DNA of 64,000 bases from Streptomyces sp. ISL-94 (GTDB lineage: Bacteria > Actinomycetota > Actinomycetes > Streptomycetales > Streptomycetaceae). The position numbers and the translations under genes were made by a program. The stretch's first letter is position 1. Each line of letters begins with the position of its first letter. Positions 27,785 to 36,178 of the stretch are shown piece by piece. The notes below the pieces were generated by a model. It was not told the origin of the DNA. It saw only the letters and a program-made list of their open reading frames with translations, and searched no databases. Location: positions 1 through 64,000 of the forward strand of contig NZ_JAGGOZ010000113.1 of NCBI RefSeq assembly GCF_018614075.1, given 5' to 3'.

Positions 27785-28717
27785 CTAGCGGACCAGCTTG
27801 GCCTGGAGCTTGGCCAGGGTCCGCAGGTCCAGGCCGAGGCCGTCCGTCAGGTAGCCGTAGAAGCTGCCGTAGTCGGCTTCCAGCTGGGCCGTCGCGGAGT
27901 CCAGGTAGTCCTGGCGGACCTCTTGGAGCGGGATCAGCAGGTCCGGGTTCTGCATGCGCCCGGACTGCTTGAGGGCCGCCCGCACCTGCGCGTCGTACGC
28001 GGCGCGGAAGGTGTTGGACGCCAGGTAGTCGCGCTCCGCGGTGTCCTCGGGGACGGCCAGGGCCCGCAGCAGGACGTAGCTCATCCAGCCGGTCCGGTCC
28101 TTGCCCGAGGTGCAGTGGTACAGCAGCGGACCCTGTCCGCCGTCCGCGATCTCCCGCACGGTCGCCGCGAACTGCGCCCGGTTCTCGGGGCTGGTCACGA
28201 AGGTGCGGTAGATGTCGCGCATGTAGGCCTCGGCGCGACCGCCGCCGAGCATCCGCTCCTGCTGGACGGGGTCGCCGCTGGCGATCGCACCGACGAGGGT
28301 CCCATAGAGGCCGAGGTCGCTGACCGGGCGCGACGTGGGGGCCAGCCCGGCGGGCAGCTTGTCGGCGCCGTCGTACTGCAGCTCCATCGGGATGCGGAAA
28401 TCGACGGCCTTCGTGAGGCCGAGACCGGACACGGTGGTGATGTCCGCGGCGGTCAGCTTGCTCAGTGCGTCGGAGCGGTAGACCAGGCCCTGGCGGACCT
28501 GGCCGCCGGTCCAGGTGAGGTAGCCGCCCAGGTCGCGGAAGTTGACCGCGCCCTGGAGGGGGATCTGGCGGATCGTTTCCGCCTGGACGTGCTGGTGGTG
28601 CCGGGCACTGACCCCGGCTCCGGGCGCCGCCGCCGCGTACGCGGAAGCGGGCAGGGTCCCGATGGCGAGGGCGGAGGCGAGGACCGCGGTCGCCAGGCGG
28701 ATTCGGGCACGGCTCAT
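27785..28717 (-). CDS. secreted tyrosine-protein phosphatase
   Basis: The 310-residue protein begins with a signal peptide (RIRLATAVLASALAIGTLPASAYA). The catalytic P-loop is HCTSGKDRTG (about residues 203-212), the CX5R motif of the Y_phosphatase3 family (relatives of PtpB and IphP). The family start pattern NFRDLGGYLTWTGGQVRQGLVYRS is clear. It would dephosphorylate phosphotyrosine or phosphoinositides outside the cell. Start ATG 28717 with no obvious operon partner; the ipdC gene ends close upstream (30 bases), so it may be read from the ipd operon. Confidence 0.92.
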   Translation of the reverse strand: MSRARIRLATAVLASALAIGTLPASAYAAAAPGAGVSARHHQHVQAETIRQIPLQGAVNFRDLGGYLTWTGGQVRQGLVYRSDALSKLTAADITTVSGLGLTKAVDFRIPMELQYDGADKLPAGLAPTSRPVSDLGLYGTLVGAIASGDPVQQERMLGGGRAEAYMRDIYRTFVTSPENRAQFAATVREIADGGQGPLLYHCTSGKDRTGWMSYVLLRALAVPEDTAERDYLASNTFRAAYDAQVRAALKQSGRMQNPDLLIPLQEVRQDYLDSATAQLEADYGSFYGYLTDGLGLDLRTLAKLQAKLVR

Positions 28718-28747
28718 GGAGGCGACTCCTGTGACGGAGAAGGGGGA

Positions 28748-29830
28748 TCACCCTGGTGGTGGCAGGGTGCCGAGCGTGTGCGGGTGGTGCAGCTGTTCCA
28801 GCACGGTGTGTGCCTCGGCCATGACGCGGGAGACGAGCTCCGCACAGGACGGGAGATCGTCGATCACCCCCGCGACCTGGCCTGATGCCATGACACCGAG
28901 GTCCGTACGGCCCTCGACCATGGACGCCTTGAGGAGCATGGGGGTGTTCGCGGCGAGCAGGACCTGGCTCCAGGACAGCTCCTTGCCGTGTTTCATCGCG
29001 ATGCCGTCGCGCACCATCTGCTGCCAGCTCAGCCCGGAGAGCCTGCGGAAGCCGGCCGCGTGCCGGACCGCCCGGACCAGCGCCCGGGTGCGGCCCGCCC
29101 GCTCCAGGGAGTCGACCAGCCCGGTGCGGAGCATGCGGTGCGGGAGACCGTCGACGGCCGTGGTGACGGTGACGTCCTTGACCGTGGCCTTCAGGTACTC
29201 GGCCTTGACGGCGTCCGGGACGGTGGAGTCGGAGGTCAGCAGGAAGCGGGTGCCCATGGCGATGCCCGCGGCCCCGTAGGCCAGAGCCGCCACCAGGCCG
29301 CGGCCGTCGCTGAAGCCGCCCGCCGCCACCACCGGGATGTCCACGGCGTCCACGACCTGCGGCAGCAGGACGGTCGTGGCCACGTCCCCGGTGTGCCCGC
29401 CGCCCTCGCCGCCCTGCACGATCACCGCGTCGGCGCCCCACGCGGCCACCTTCTCGGCGTGCCGCCGCGCCCCGATCGAGGGGATGACCACCACGCCCGC
29501 GTCCTTGAGCCGCGCGATCAGCTCCCTGGAGGGCGCGAGGGCGAAGGAGGCGACCCGTACGCCCTCGTCGATGATCAGCTGGGCGCGCTCGGCCGCGTCA
29601 CCGGCGTCCGCGCGCAGATTGACCCCGAAGGGGGTTCCGTCCGGCGTACGGGACTTGACCTCCCGGACCGCCGACCGCAGCTGGTCCATGGTCATCGTCG
29701 CCGACGCCAGGATCCCCAGGGCCCCCGCGTTGGCCGCGCCCGACACCAGGCGCGGGCCCGCGACCCAGCCCATGCCCGTCTGCACGATCGGGTGCCGCAC
29801 ACCGACCAGCCTGGTGAACGCCGTCTCCAT
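28748..29830 (-). CDS. ipdC: nitronate-monooxygenase-fold protein resembling IpdC
   Basis: The protein (360 aa from ATG 29830, 368 from ATG 29854) is a FMN barrel of the NMO type: HPIVQTGMGWVAGPRLVSG, ILASATMTMDQL, PFGVNLRADAGDAAERAQL, IVQGGEGGGHTG. It follows IpdC (Rv3553), which reduces a hydroxylated HIC-CoA intermediate. The shorter start is favoured because GGTGAGGG precedes it and it matches the length before VGVRHP in IpdC. It is the last gene of the echA20-ipdA-ipdB-ipdC operon, 30 bases after ipdB. Confidence 0.92.
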   Translation of the reverse strand: METAFTRLVGVRHPIVQTGMGWVAGPRLVSGAANAGALGILASATMTMDQLRSAVREVKSRTPDGTPFGVNLRADAGDAAERAQLIIDEGVRVASFALAPSRELIARLKDAGVVVIPSIGARRHAEKVAAWGADAVIVQGGEGGGHTGDVATTVLLPQVVDAVDIPVVAAGGFSDGRGLVAALAYGAAGIAMGTRFLLTSDSTVPDAVKAEYLKATVKDVTVTTAVDGLPHRMLRTGLVDSLERAGRTRALVRAVRHAAGFRRLSGLSWQQMVRDGIAMKHGKELSWSQVLLAANTPMLLKASMVEGRTDLGVMASGQVAGVIDDLPSCAELVSRVMAEAHTVLEQLHHPHTLGTLPPPG

Positions 29831-29859
29831 GTCCCTCACCATCGGCATGGCCATCGCTG

Positions 29860-30603
29860 TCAGACCCGTACTTCTCGGTCGCGCAGGCCCTTGGGGTCGA
29901 TCACCTCGCGGATCAGCCGCAGCTCCTGCGACGTCGGCTCCCGGGTGTACGGGACCTCGTCGGCGATGGCCGGCTCGAAGCCGGTGGCCGCCCGGACCTG
30001 GTCGACGGTGACCCCGGGGTGGAGGGAGGCCAGGCGCATCGAGCGGGAGGGGCCGGCGAAGTCGAAGACGCCCAGGTCGCTGACGACCCGGGGGAGGCGG
30101 TGGTAACGGGTGGCCGAGGGCCCGGCCGCCTCGGCGCGGTCGTAGCCGACGCCGCTGACCATGTCGACCTTCTCCACGAACACCCGGGGGGAGTGCTTGG
30201 GGATCCAGTAACTGACCGGGTTGTTGAGGGTGTTGACGGGCGCCCCGCGCACGCCCAGCAGCTGGCGGGCGGGCTGCCGCCAGTCGCCGATGCAGGAGAT
30301 GTTCTGGTTGCCGAACCGGTCGATCTGACTGGCGCCCATCATCACGTGCCGGCGCCCGCCGGTGACCATGGTGAGGTGGCGCCGGTAGGGGAGCCAGCCC
30401 TCGACCGTGCCGTCGAGGCCGACGAGCATGGCTTCGCCGTCCGTCAGGAGCAGGTCGGGGGCGAAGGTCCGCTTCGCGAGGCGGGCTCCGAAGGAGGGGA
30501 TCAGGCCCATCGGGCTGGCGAGTACCTCGCCGTTGTCGCGCCAGGCCTCGGCGCAGGCGATCACGCAGTACTCGGCGCGGGAGATCGTGAGGGGGGTGGT
30601 CAC
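29860..30603 (-). CDS. ipdB: CoA-transferase-fold beta subunit IpdB (steroid ring C hydrolase)
   Basis: IpdB (247 aa) together with IpdA forms a heterotetramer that resembles CoA-transferases but hydrolyses the last steroid ring (COCHEA-CoA). Visible: SRAEYCVIACAEAWRDNGEV near the start, GLIPSFGARLAKRTFAPDLL, GASQIDRFGNQNISCIGD and TLNNPVSYWIPKHSPRVF. GTG 30603 overlaps the ipdA stop (GTGA). The set of neighbours and their order match the mycobacterial locus Rv3548c-Rv3553. Confidence 0.94.
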   Translation of the reverse strand: MTTPLTISRAEYCVIACAEAWRDNGEVLASPMGLIPSFGARLAKRTFAPDLLLTDGEAMLVGLDGTVEGWLPYRRHLTMVTGGRRHVMMGASQIDRFGNQNISCIGDWRQPARQLLGVRGAPVNTLNNPVSYWIPKHSPRVFVEKVDMVSGVGYDRAEAAGPSATRYHRLPRVVSDLGVFDFAGPSRSMRLASLHPGVTVDQVRAATGFEPAIADEVPYTREPTSQELRLIREVIDPKGLRDREVRV

Positions 30604-31454
30604 GGCTGCTGCTCCTCGTGCCAGGTCCGGACGGCGGACTGGTAGTCGTGCTCGCTCGCGCCCGCGAGGAAGCGGTCGGCGAACTCGGGCCAGGGGGTGG
30701 TCGCGTAGAGCTTCTGGAAGGCCTCGTCGCGGTCGTAGTCGGGCACGCAGGAGGTGAAGTGCGCGCCGTTCGGGGTCTCGACGACCCCGGTGACGCAGTG
30801 GCGGCTGACGAGGAGGGACTGCGGGGGGCCGGTCTTGGTGAGCTCGGCGGTCTCGACGAGCTGCTCGCAGGAGACGTAGGCGGCGTCGGCGGCCTCGCAG
30901 AAGAGGTCGTCGAAGTACGGGTCCGGGCCCAGGTACTGGGCGTTGCCGAGGCGGTCGGCCCGGTTGAGGTGGACCAGGGCGGCGTCCATGCGCAGGGCGG
31001 GGACGGCGACGAACTCCTCGCCGTCGGCGTAGGGGGAGGTGACGGTGCGCAGCTCCGGGTTGACCCGCATCACGTCGGAGCCGAGGCCGGCGCGGACGGG
31101 GAGGAAGGGCAGCCGGTTGGCGGCGGCGTGCAGGCCCCACATGAACATGGCCTCGTCGTACTCGGTGAGGGCGAAGGCGGCGCGCTCGCGGGCGGCGCGG
31201 AAGTGCGGCTCCAGCGGGATCGAGTCGAGGGTGGCGAAGGGGGCGACGAGCCGGCGGATGCGGCCCGCGGCGGCCAGCAGGCCGATGTCGGGGCCGCCGT
31301 ACGCGATCACGGTGAGATCGGTGATCTCGGAGCGGAGCAGTGCTCGCACCAGGGCCATGGGCTTGCGCCGGGAGCCCCAGCCGCCGATGCCGAGGGTCAT
31401 CCCGCTGCGCAGCCGTCCGACCACCTCTTCGGGGGCCATGGTCTTGTCGGTCAC
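30600..31454 (-). CDS. ipdA: CoA-transferase-fold alpha subunit IpdA
   Basis: IpdA (284 aa) is the partner of IpdB. The CoA-transferase alpha glycine region is clear (RSGMTLGIGGWGSRRKPMAL) and is followed by VIAYGGPDIGLLAAAGRIRR, EYDEAMFMWGLHAAANRLPF and GLGSDVMRVNP. GTG 31454 has GGAGG 9 bases upstream and overlaps the echA20 stop (GTGA); the stop overlaps the ipdB start. Tight overlaps through the operon suggest stoichiometric synthesis. The function in steroid ring C hydrolysis is taken from mycobacterial and Rhodococcus IpdAB. Confidence 0.95.
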   Translation of the reverse strand: MTDKTMAPEEVVGRLRSGMTLGIGGWGSRRKPMALVRALLRSEITDLTVIAYGGPDIGLLAAAGRIRRLVAPFATLDSIPLEPHFRAARERAAFALTEYDEAMFMWGLHAAANRLPFLPVRAGLGSDVMRVNPELRTVTSPYADGEEFVAVPALRMDAALVHLNRADRLGNAQYLGPDPYFDDLFCEAADAAYVSCEQLVETAELTKTGPPQSLLVSRHCVTGVVETPNGAHFTSCVPDYDRDEAFQKLYATTPWPEFADRFLAGASEHDYQSAVRTWHEEQQP

Positions 31455-32227
31455 GACCGGTCCTCCCTGCTCTCCTTGCTCTCCTTGCTCTCCTGGCCGA
31501 AGGTGTCGCGGACCCGGTCGGCGACCCCGCTGAGGTTGGCCTCGAAGGTGAAGCCCTGCTCGAAGCGGTAGCTGCGGCGCACGTCCACGGGGTCGATGCC
31601 GTTGATGGCGGCCTTGGCCAGCCGGATGAGGCAGCCGTCCTTCTTCGCGATCTCGGCGGCCAGTTCCAGGGCGGCGGAGCGCAGTCCGGCGGGCGGGACC
31701 ACCTTCCAGACCGAGCCGTGCGCGTGCAGTTCGGCGGCGGTCGCGGTGCGCGAGGTGTAGTAGAGAGCGCGCATCAGGTGCTGCGGGACGAGGCGGGCCA
31801 GGTGGGTGGCGGCGCCGAGCGCGCCGCGGTCCAGCTCGGGGAGCCCGAAGGTCGCGTCGTCGCTCGCCACGATCGCGTCGGCGTTGCCGACGAGGCCGAT
31901 GCCGCCGCCGAGGCAGAAGCCGTTCACGGCCGCGACGACCGGCACCTCGCACTCGTAGACGGCGGCGAAGGCCTCGTAGCAGCCCCGGTTGGCGCCGATG
32001 AGGGAGGAGTGCCCGGTGTCGCGCTGCATCTCCTTGATGTCGACGCCGGCGTTGAAGCCGCGGCCCTCGGCGGCGAGGACGACACAGCGGACCTCGGGGT
32101 CGCGGCCGGCGGCCCGGAGGGCGTCGGCGAGGTCGTACCAGCCCTGCACGGGGAGCGCGTTGACGGGCGGGAAGTCGACTGTGACAAGGGCGATGCCCTT
32201 GTCCGGGCTTGAGGTGGAGACACCCAT
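31451..32227 (-). CDS. echA20: enoyl-CoA hydratase family protein resembling EchA20
   Basis: The 258-residue crotonase-fold enzyme resembles EchA20, which hydrolyses steroid ring D in the HIP pathway. Motifs: GIALVTVDFPPVNALPVQGW, LAAEGRGFNAGVDIKEMQ (about residues 60-77), AAVNGFCLGGGIGLVGNAD (oxyanion hole, about 101-119) and GLPELDRGALGA. The C-terminus carries a repeated acidic tail (ESKESKESRED). ATG 32227 was chosen over ATG 32257, which lies within the operator. It is the first gene of the ipd operon, divergent from two SDR genes. Confidence 0.93.
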   Translation of the reverse strand: MGVSTSSPDKGIALVTVDFPPVNALPVQGWYDLADALRAAGRDPEVRCVVLAAEGRGFNAGVDIKEMQRDTGHSSLIGANRGCYEAFAAVYECEVPVVAAVNGFCLGGGIGLVGNADAIVASDDATFGLPELDRGALGAATHLARLVPQHLMRALYYTSRTATAAELHAHGSVWKVVPPAGLRSAALELAAEIAKKDGCLIRLAKAAINGIDPVDVRRSYRFEQGFTFEANLSGVADRVRDTFGQESKESKESREDRS

Positions 32228-32248
32228 GAGCAGATCAGCTACCTTTCC

Positions 32249-32262
32249 ACCAAACATTTGTT
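32249..32262. promoter_or_regulatory. KstR2-like operator, site 2
   Basis: ACCAAACATTTGTT fits AnCAAGnnCTTGnT at 8 of 10 fixed positions. On the minus strand the wider site reads CCTAACAAATGTTTGGT, differing by one base from site 1 over 17 bases. It lies between echA20 and the divergent SDR pair, just as in the mycobacterial locus. Confidence 0.55.
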
Positions 32263-32283
32263 AGGTGAGGAAGGTAGCAGCCT

Positions 32284-33141
32284 ATGGAGCTCGACGGGAG
32301 GGTTGTCGCCGTCACCGGTGGGACCCGGGGCGTCGGTGCCGGGATCGCCCGCTCGTTCCTCGCGGCCGGCGCGGAGGTCGTCGTCTGCGCGCGGCGGCCG
32401 CCGGAGGAACCGGTGGCGGAGGGGGGCGGGCGCAAGGCGTCCTACCTCCCGCTGGACCTGCGGAACCCGGCCGCCGTGCAGGACTTCTTCGGCGCGGTCG
32501 CCGGGCGGTACGGGCGGCTGGACTGCCTGGTCAACAACGCGGGCGGGACGCCGTACCGGCTGCTGGGGGAGGGAGAGGCGGAGCGGCACGCGCGGGTCGT
32601 CGAGCTGAACCTGGTGGCCCCGATGACGGCCTCGCTCGCGGCGTATCCGTGGCTGCGGGCGACGCGGGGTTCGGTGGTGATGATCGGCAGCGTCAGCGGG
32701 ACCCGGCCCTCGCCGGGGACGGCGGCCTACGGGGCGGCGAAGGCGGGGCTGGAGAACCTGGCCCGGTCCATGGCCGTGGAGTGGGCTCCCGAGGTGCGGG
32801 TGAACTCGCTGGTCCTGGGCATGGTGCGGACCGAGCTGGCGCACCTGCACTACGGGGACGAGGCCGGGATCGCGGCGGTGGGGGCGACCGTACCGCTGGG
32901 GCGGCTGGCGGAACCCTCGGACGTGGGGGAGGCGGCGGTGTTCCTGGCCTCCGGCCGGGCGGGGTACGTGAGCGGGGCGAGCCTGCTCGTGCACGGGGGC
33001 GGGGAGCGCCCGGCGTTTCTGGATGCGGCAACCGTGAACCAGGCGGTTGTGAACAAGGCGGCTGCGAACAAGGCGGCTGCGAACAAGGCGGCTGCGAACA
33101 AGGCGACTGCGAACAAGGCAACTGGGAACGAGGAGAGCTGA
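32284..33141 (+). CDS. SDR oxidoreductase, Rv3549c-like, with repetitive C-terminal tail
   Basis: The core (residues about 1-245) is a classical short-chain dehydrogenase: TGGTRGVGAG, NNAGGTPYRL, active-site MIGSVSG, YGAAKAG, and closing YVSGASLLVHGGG. By position it corresponds to Rv3549c of the KstR2 regulon. ATG 32284 is 18 bases after the operator. Residues after about 250 are a low-complexity tail of pentapeptides NKAAA encoded by seven 15-base repeats; this extension is not part of the fold. The next SDR starts one base after the stop. Substrate unknown. Confidence 0.92.
   Translation: MELDGRVVAVTGGTRGVGAGIARSFLAAGAEVVVCARRPPEEPVAEGGGRKASYLPLDLRNPAAVQDFFGAVAGRYGRLDCLVNNAGGTPYRLLGEGEAERHARVVELNLVAPMTASLAAYPWLRATRGSVVMIGSVSGTRPSPGTAAYGAAKAGLENLARSMAVEWAPEVRVNSLVLGMVRTELAHLHYGDEAGIAAVGATVPLGRLAEPSDVGEAAVFLASGRAGYVSGASLLVHGGGERPAFLDAATVNQAVVNKAAANKAAANKAAANKATANKATGNEES
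33034..33138 (+). repeat. 15-base tandem repeat in the SDR 3' end (seven units)
   Basis: Seven units of GCGAACAAGGCGGCT or close variants run head to tail in frame, encoding repeated NKAAA. The four central units are nearly identical, which suggests recent slippage expansion. The unit copy number may vary between strains. Confidence 0.65.
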
Positions 33142-33142
33142 C

Positions 33143-34051
33143 ATGGGCATTGCGGAAGGCCGAGTGGTCATCGTGACGGGCGCGGGGCGGGGGCTGGGGC
33201 GGGCCCACGCGCTGGCCTTCGCGGCGGAGGGGGCGAAGGTCGTCGTCAACGACCTGGGAGTGGGGCTGGACGGGCTGCCGGGGCCCGACTCCCCGGCAGC
33301 CTTGGTCGTTTCGGAGATCCGGGCCCTGGGCGGGGAGGCGGTGGCGCACGGCGGGGACATCGCGACGGCGGAGGGGGCGGCCTCGCTGGTGTCGTGCGCC
33401 CTGGACTCCTTCGGGCGGCTGGACACGCTCGTCAACAACGCGGGGTTCCTGCGGGACCGGATGCTGGTGAACCTGGAGGAGGACGACTGGGACGCGGTCA
33501 TGCGGGTGCACCTGAAGGGGCACTTCCTGCCGCTGCGGGCGGCGGCCGGGTGGTGGCGCGCGGAGGCGAAGGCGGGGCGCCGGGTCGCGGCGAGGGTGGT
33601 CAACACCTCTTCGGGGGCCGGGCTGTTGGGCTCGGTCGGCCAGGGCAACTACAGCGCGGCCAAGGCCGGGATCCTGGGGCTGACGCTGGTCTCCGCCGCG
33701 GAGATGGGGCGGTACGGGGTCCAGGTGAACGCGATCGCCCCGGCGGCGCGGACCCGGATGACGGAGCGGACCTTCGCGGAGACGATGGCCGCGCCGGGGG
33801 CCGGGGCGTTCGACGCGATGGCTCCGGAGAACGTGTCACCGCTGGTGGTGTGGCTCGGGGCGGATGCGTCGGCCGGGGTGACGGGGCGGGTCTTCGAGGC
33901 GGAGGGGGGCCGGATCACGGTGATGGAGGGGTGGCGGCCGGGCCCGACCGCCGATCGGGGGGGCCGGTGGACTCCGGCGGAGGCGGGGGAGGCGGCGGCG
34001 AAGCTGCTCGCTGCCGCGGAGGCTCCGCTGCCGGTGTACGGCGCCCCCTGA
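33143..34051 (+). CDS. SDR oxidoreductase, Rv3548c-like
   Basis: The 302-residue SDR shows TGAGRGLGRAHALAFAAEG, VVNDLGVGLDG, the NNAGFLRDRMLVNLEEDDWD motif, NTSSGAGLLGS and YSAAKAGI. The long loop after strand 2 and the C-terminal extension (VFEAEGGRITVMEGWRPGP) are typical of the (3R)-hydroxyacyl-CoA dehydrogenase-like subgroup (MFE2 type). It corresponds in position to Rv3548c. It is co-transcribed with the previous SDR (one-base gap). A dispersed repeat core and steroid gene fragments follow its stop. Confidence 0.9.
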   Translation: MGIAEGRVVIVTGAGRGLGRAHALAFAAEGAKVVVNDLGVGLDGLPGPDSPAALVVSEIRALGGEAVAHGGDIATAEGAASLVSCALDSFGRLDTLVNNAGFLRDRMLVNLEEDDWDAVMRVHLKGHFLPLRAAAGWWRAEAKAGRRVAARVVNTSSGAGLLGSVGQGNYSAAKAGILGLTLVSAAEMGRYGVQVNAIAPAARTRMTERTFAETMAAPGAGAFDAMAPENVSPLVVWLGADASAGVTGRVFEAEGGRITVMEGWRPGPTADRGGRWTPAEAGEAAAKLLAAAEAPLPVYGAP

Positions 34052-34094
34052 CGGCGCGCCCCCGCCGTCGGGTGCTCCGCCCCCTGTCCCCCTT

Positions 34095-34117
34095 CGCCTC
34101 AAGCGCCGGCGGGGCTG
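34095..34117. repeat. Streptomyces-type dispersed repeat core
   Basis: CGCCTCAAGCGCCGGCGGGG plus CTG is the reverse complement, with two changes, of the core shared by the two copies near 40420 and 40540 (CAGCCTCGCCGGCGTTTGAG plus GCG). Here it stands at the junction between the SDR gene and the hsaE-like fragment. Confidence 0.6.
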
Positions 34118-34134
34118 GATGGGCCCCGGTCGGG

Positions 34135-34262
34135 GGCATCCGGGCGCGCTGCGCGGACGGCGCCGTCGTCACCGGCCACAAGGTCGGGCTCTCGTCCCCC
34201 GTCATGCAGGCCATGATGGGCGTCGACGAGCCCGACTACGGGCACCTCCTCGACGCGATGGA
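34135..34262 (+). pseudogene. fragment of a 2-keto-4-pentenoate hydratase (HsaE/MhpD-like)
   Basis: About 42 codons read VVTGHKVGLSSPVMQAMMGV then DEPDYGHLLDAM, a conserved part of HsaE-type hydratases, which act on the product of steroid ring A/B cleavage. There is no N-terminus, and the frame runs on into unrelated sequence. The fragment joins directly to a fragment of another steroid gene at about 34265. Confidence 0.7.
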
Positions 34263-34267
34263 GCTCC

Positions 34268-34357
34268 GCGGACCAGGAGGACCTGGCCGAGGGCTATGTC
34301 CTGGCCTGCCAGGCACGCGCGGCCGGCCAGGCCCGGGTGCGGATTACCTACGACTGA
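34268..34357 (+). pseudogene. C-terminal fragment of a KshB-like ferredoxin reductase
   Basis: In a second frame the sequence ADQEDLAEGYVLACQARA ends RVRITYD and a stop at 34357. That is the usual end (plant-type ferredoxin domain) of the ketosteroid 9-alpha-hydroxylase reductase KshB and relatives. It abuts the HsaE-like piece, so at least two deletions or one large deletion joined former steroid genes. Only about 29 codons are left, so related reductases cannot be excluded. Confidence 0.55.
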
Positions 34358-34416
34358 AGCCGACTGCAACCGGCGGGAGCGGACTGGAACCGCAGGCCGC
34401 GGGGAAGGGCTTACGC

Positions 34417-35711
34417 ATGCCTGCCGTTGTCACCCTTGCCGTCGTCGGCGCCGGAAGCCGGGGCACCGGATACGCCCGCTGGGCCCTGGCCCACCCGGAG
34501 CGGGCCCAGATCGTCGCCGTGGCCGAACCGCGCACGGTCCGGCGCGAGCGGCTGGCGGCCGCCCACGGGATCGGGGCCGGGGCGGCGGTGGGCGACTGGC
34601 GGGAGCTGGCCGCCCGCGGGCGGATCGCGGACGCGGTGCTGATCTGCACCCTGGACCGGGATCACCTGGAGCCGGTGCTGGCCTTCGCCGCGCTCGGCTA
34701 CCACCTCCTGCTGGAGAAGCCGATGGCGCTGACGGAGGAGGAGTGCCGGCGGATCGTGGACGCGGTGGAGGAGGCCGGGGTGACCCTCGCGGTCGGCCAC
34801 GTCCTGCGCTACACCCCCTATACGCGGGCGCTGAAGGCCGTCGTCGACTCCGGCCGGCTCGGGGAGATCGTCAGCGTCCAGCACCTGGAACCGGTCGGCT
34901 TCTGGCACCAGGCGCACTCGTTCGTACGGGCAACTGGCGCCGCGAGGACCAGGCGACGTCCATGCTGATGGCCAAGTCCTGCCACGATCTGGACTGGCTG
35001 CAGTACGTGCTCGGCCGGCCGCCCCTCCGCGTCTCCAGCTTCGGCCGGCTCTCCCACTTCAGGCCCGCGAACAGGCCCGCCGGCGCGGCGGACCGCTGCC
35101 TGGACTGCGCCGTGGAGGGCGACTGCCCCTATTCCGCCGCGCGCGACTACGGCGACCGGCTGGCCCGCGGCGAGCACTCCTGGCCGCTGAACGTGGTGGT
35201 CGACGAGTTCACCCCGCAGGCGCTGGAGGGCGCGCTGCGGGAAGGACCGTACGGGCGGTGCGTGTACGCGTGCGACAACGACGTGGTCGACCACCAGGTG
35301 GTGGCCATGGAGTTCGACTCCGGAGCCACGGCCACCTTCACCATGACCGCCTTCACCGAGCAGGCGGACCGCCAGACCCGCGTCTTCGGGACCCGCGGCG
35401 AGCTGCGCGGCGACGGGAAGAGCCTGCGGGTCTACGACTTCCTGACGCGGACCGAGGAACTCGTCGGCCTCGGCGCCGGCGTTGGCGGCGGTGCGGCGGG
35501 GGCGATGGACGCGGCGGGCGGCCACGGCGGCGGCGACGCGGGCCTCATGGACACCTTCGTCACCGCCGTCGCCACCGGAAACCCCGGGCTGGTGAAGTCC
35601 GGCCCGCGGGAGTCCCTGACCAGCCACCTGACCGTGCTCGCCGCCGAACGCGCCCGGCGCAACGGCACCGTCGAGACCGTACGGCCGCCGGCAGCCGCCG
35701 GCACGGGCTGA
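34417..35711 (+). pseudogene. Gfo/Idh/MocA-family oxidoreductase disrupted by a frameshift
   Basis: The first 170 codons (from ATG 34417, GGGGAAGGGC upstream) give the NAD(P)-binding half: VVGAGSRGTGYARWALAHPE, LICTLDRDHLEPVLAFAALG and LLEKPMALTEEEC. After FWHQAHSFVR near 34930 the frame shifts; the missing base lies in a GGG run (a normal gene would read RGNWRRE). The rest, in the other frame to 35711, holds MLMAKSCHDLDWLQYVLG and the C-terminal beta-sheet domain including cysteines DRCLDCAVEGDCPYSA. With one base restored it would be 431 residues. A recent inactivation or a sequencing error is possible. Confidence 0.88.
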
Positions 35712-35750
35712 CCGACCTTCGCCGCCTCAGCCCTTCAGCCCTTCAGCCCT

Positions 35751-36113
35751 TCAGCCCTTCAGGCGTTCCCGCAGCTCCCCGGCATCGGCCAGGAACCACG
35801 CATGCCGCCCGCGGTTGCACTCGCGGACGAAGTCCCGCAGCGCCGTACCGCCCTCCGTGTGCCGGGAGATGTCGCCGAGGACGACCAGGCCCATGCGGTA
35901 CTGGGCGAACTTCTGGATGATGTCACCCGCGACGCGGGTGCGCAGGCGGAAGAAGGCCTCGTCGAACCGCTCGGCGGGGATGACGACCCACTGGGCACCC
36001 TGGTACGAGGCATCGCCGATCAAGTCCAGGGCGTCGGCCTCGGCGGCGATGGGCCCGCCCTCGGCGGAGGCGATCAGGACGGGGACGTCGTGGATGGTCT
36101 CCAAGGTGTTCAT
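35751..36113 (-). CDS. DUF4180 domain protein
   Basis: The 120-residue product fits DUF4180: NTLETIHDVPVLIASAEGGP, then DALDLIGDASYQGAQWVVIP and FFRLRTRVAGDIIQKFAQY, ending AGELRERL. It resembles the STAS-like fold of SpoIIAA relatives. Function unknown. ATG 36113 is preferred since the longer frame upstream is part of the IclR pseudogene. Four copies of CAGCCCTT repeat at 35728-35760, running into its stop codon. Confidence 0.88.
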   Translation of the reverse strand: MNTLETIHDVPVLIASAEGGPIAAEADALDLIGDASYQGAQWVVIPAERFDEAFFRLRTRVAGDIIQKFAQYRMGLVVLGDISRHTEGGTALRDFVRECNRGRHAWFLADAGELRERLKG

Positions 36114-36178
36114 GGGGACCAAACGTAACGGGCCCGGCCCCCTGGCGAGGGGTCGGGTCCGTGGGGTATCTGTACCCG

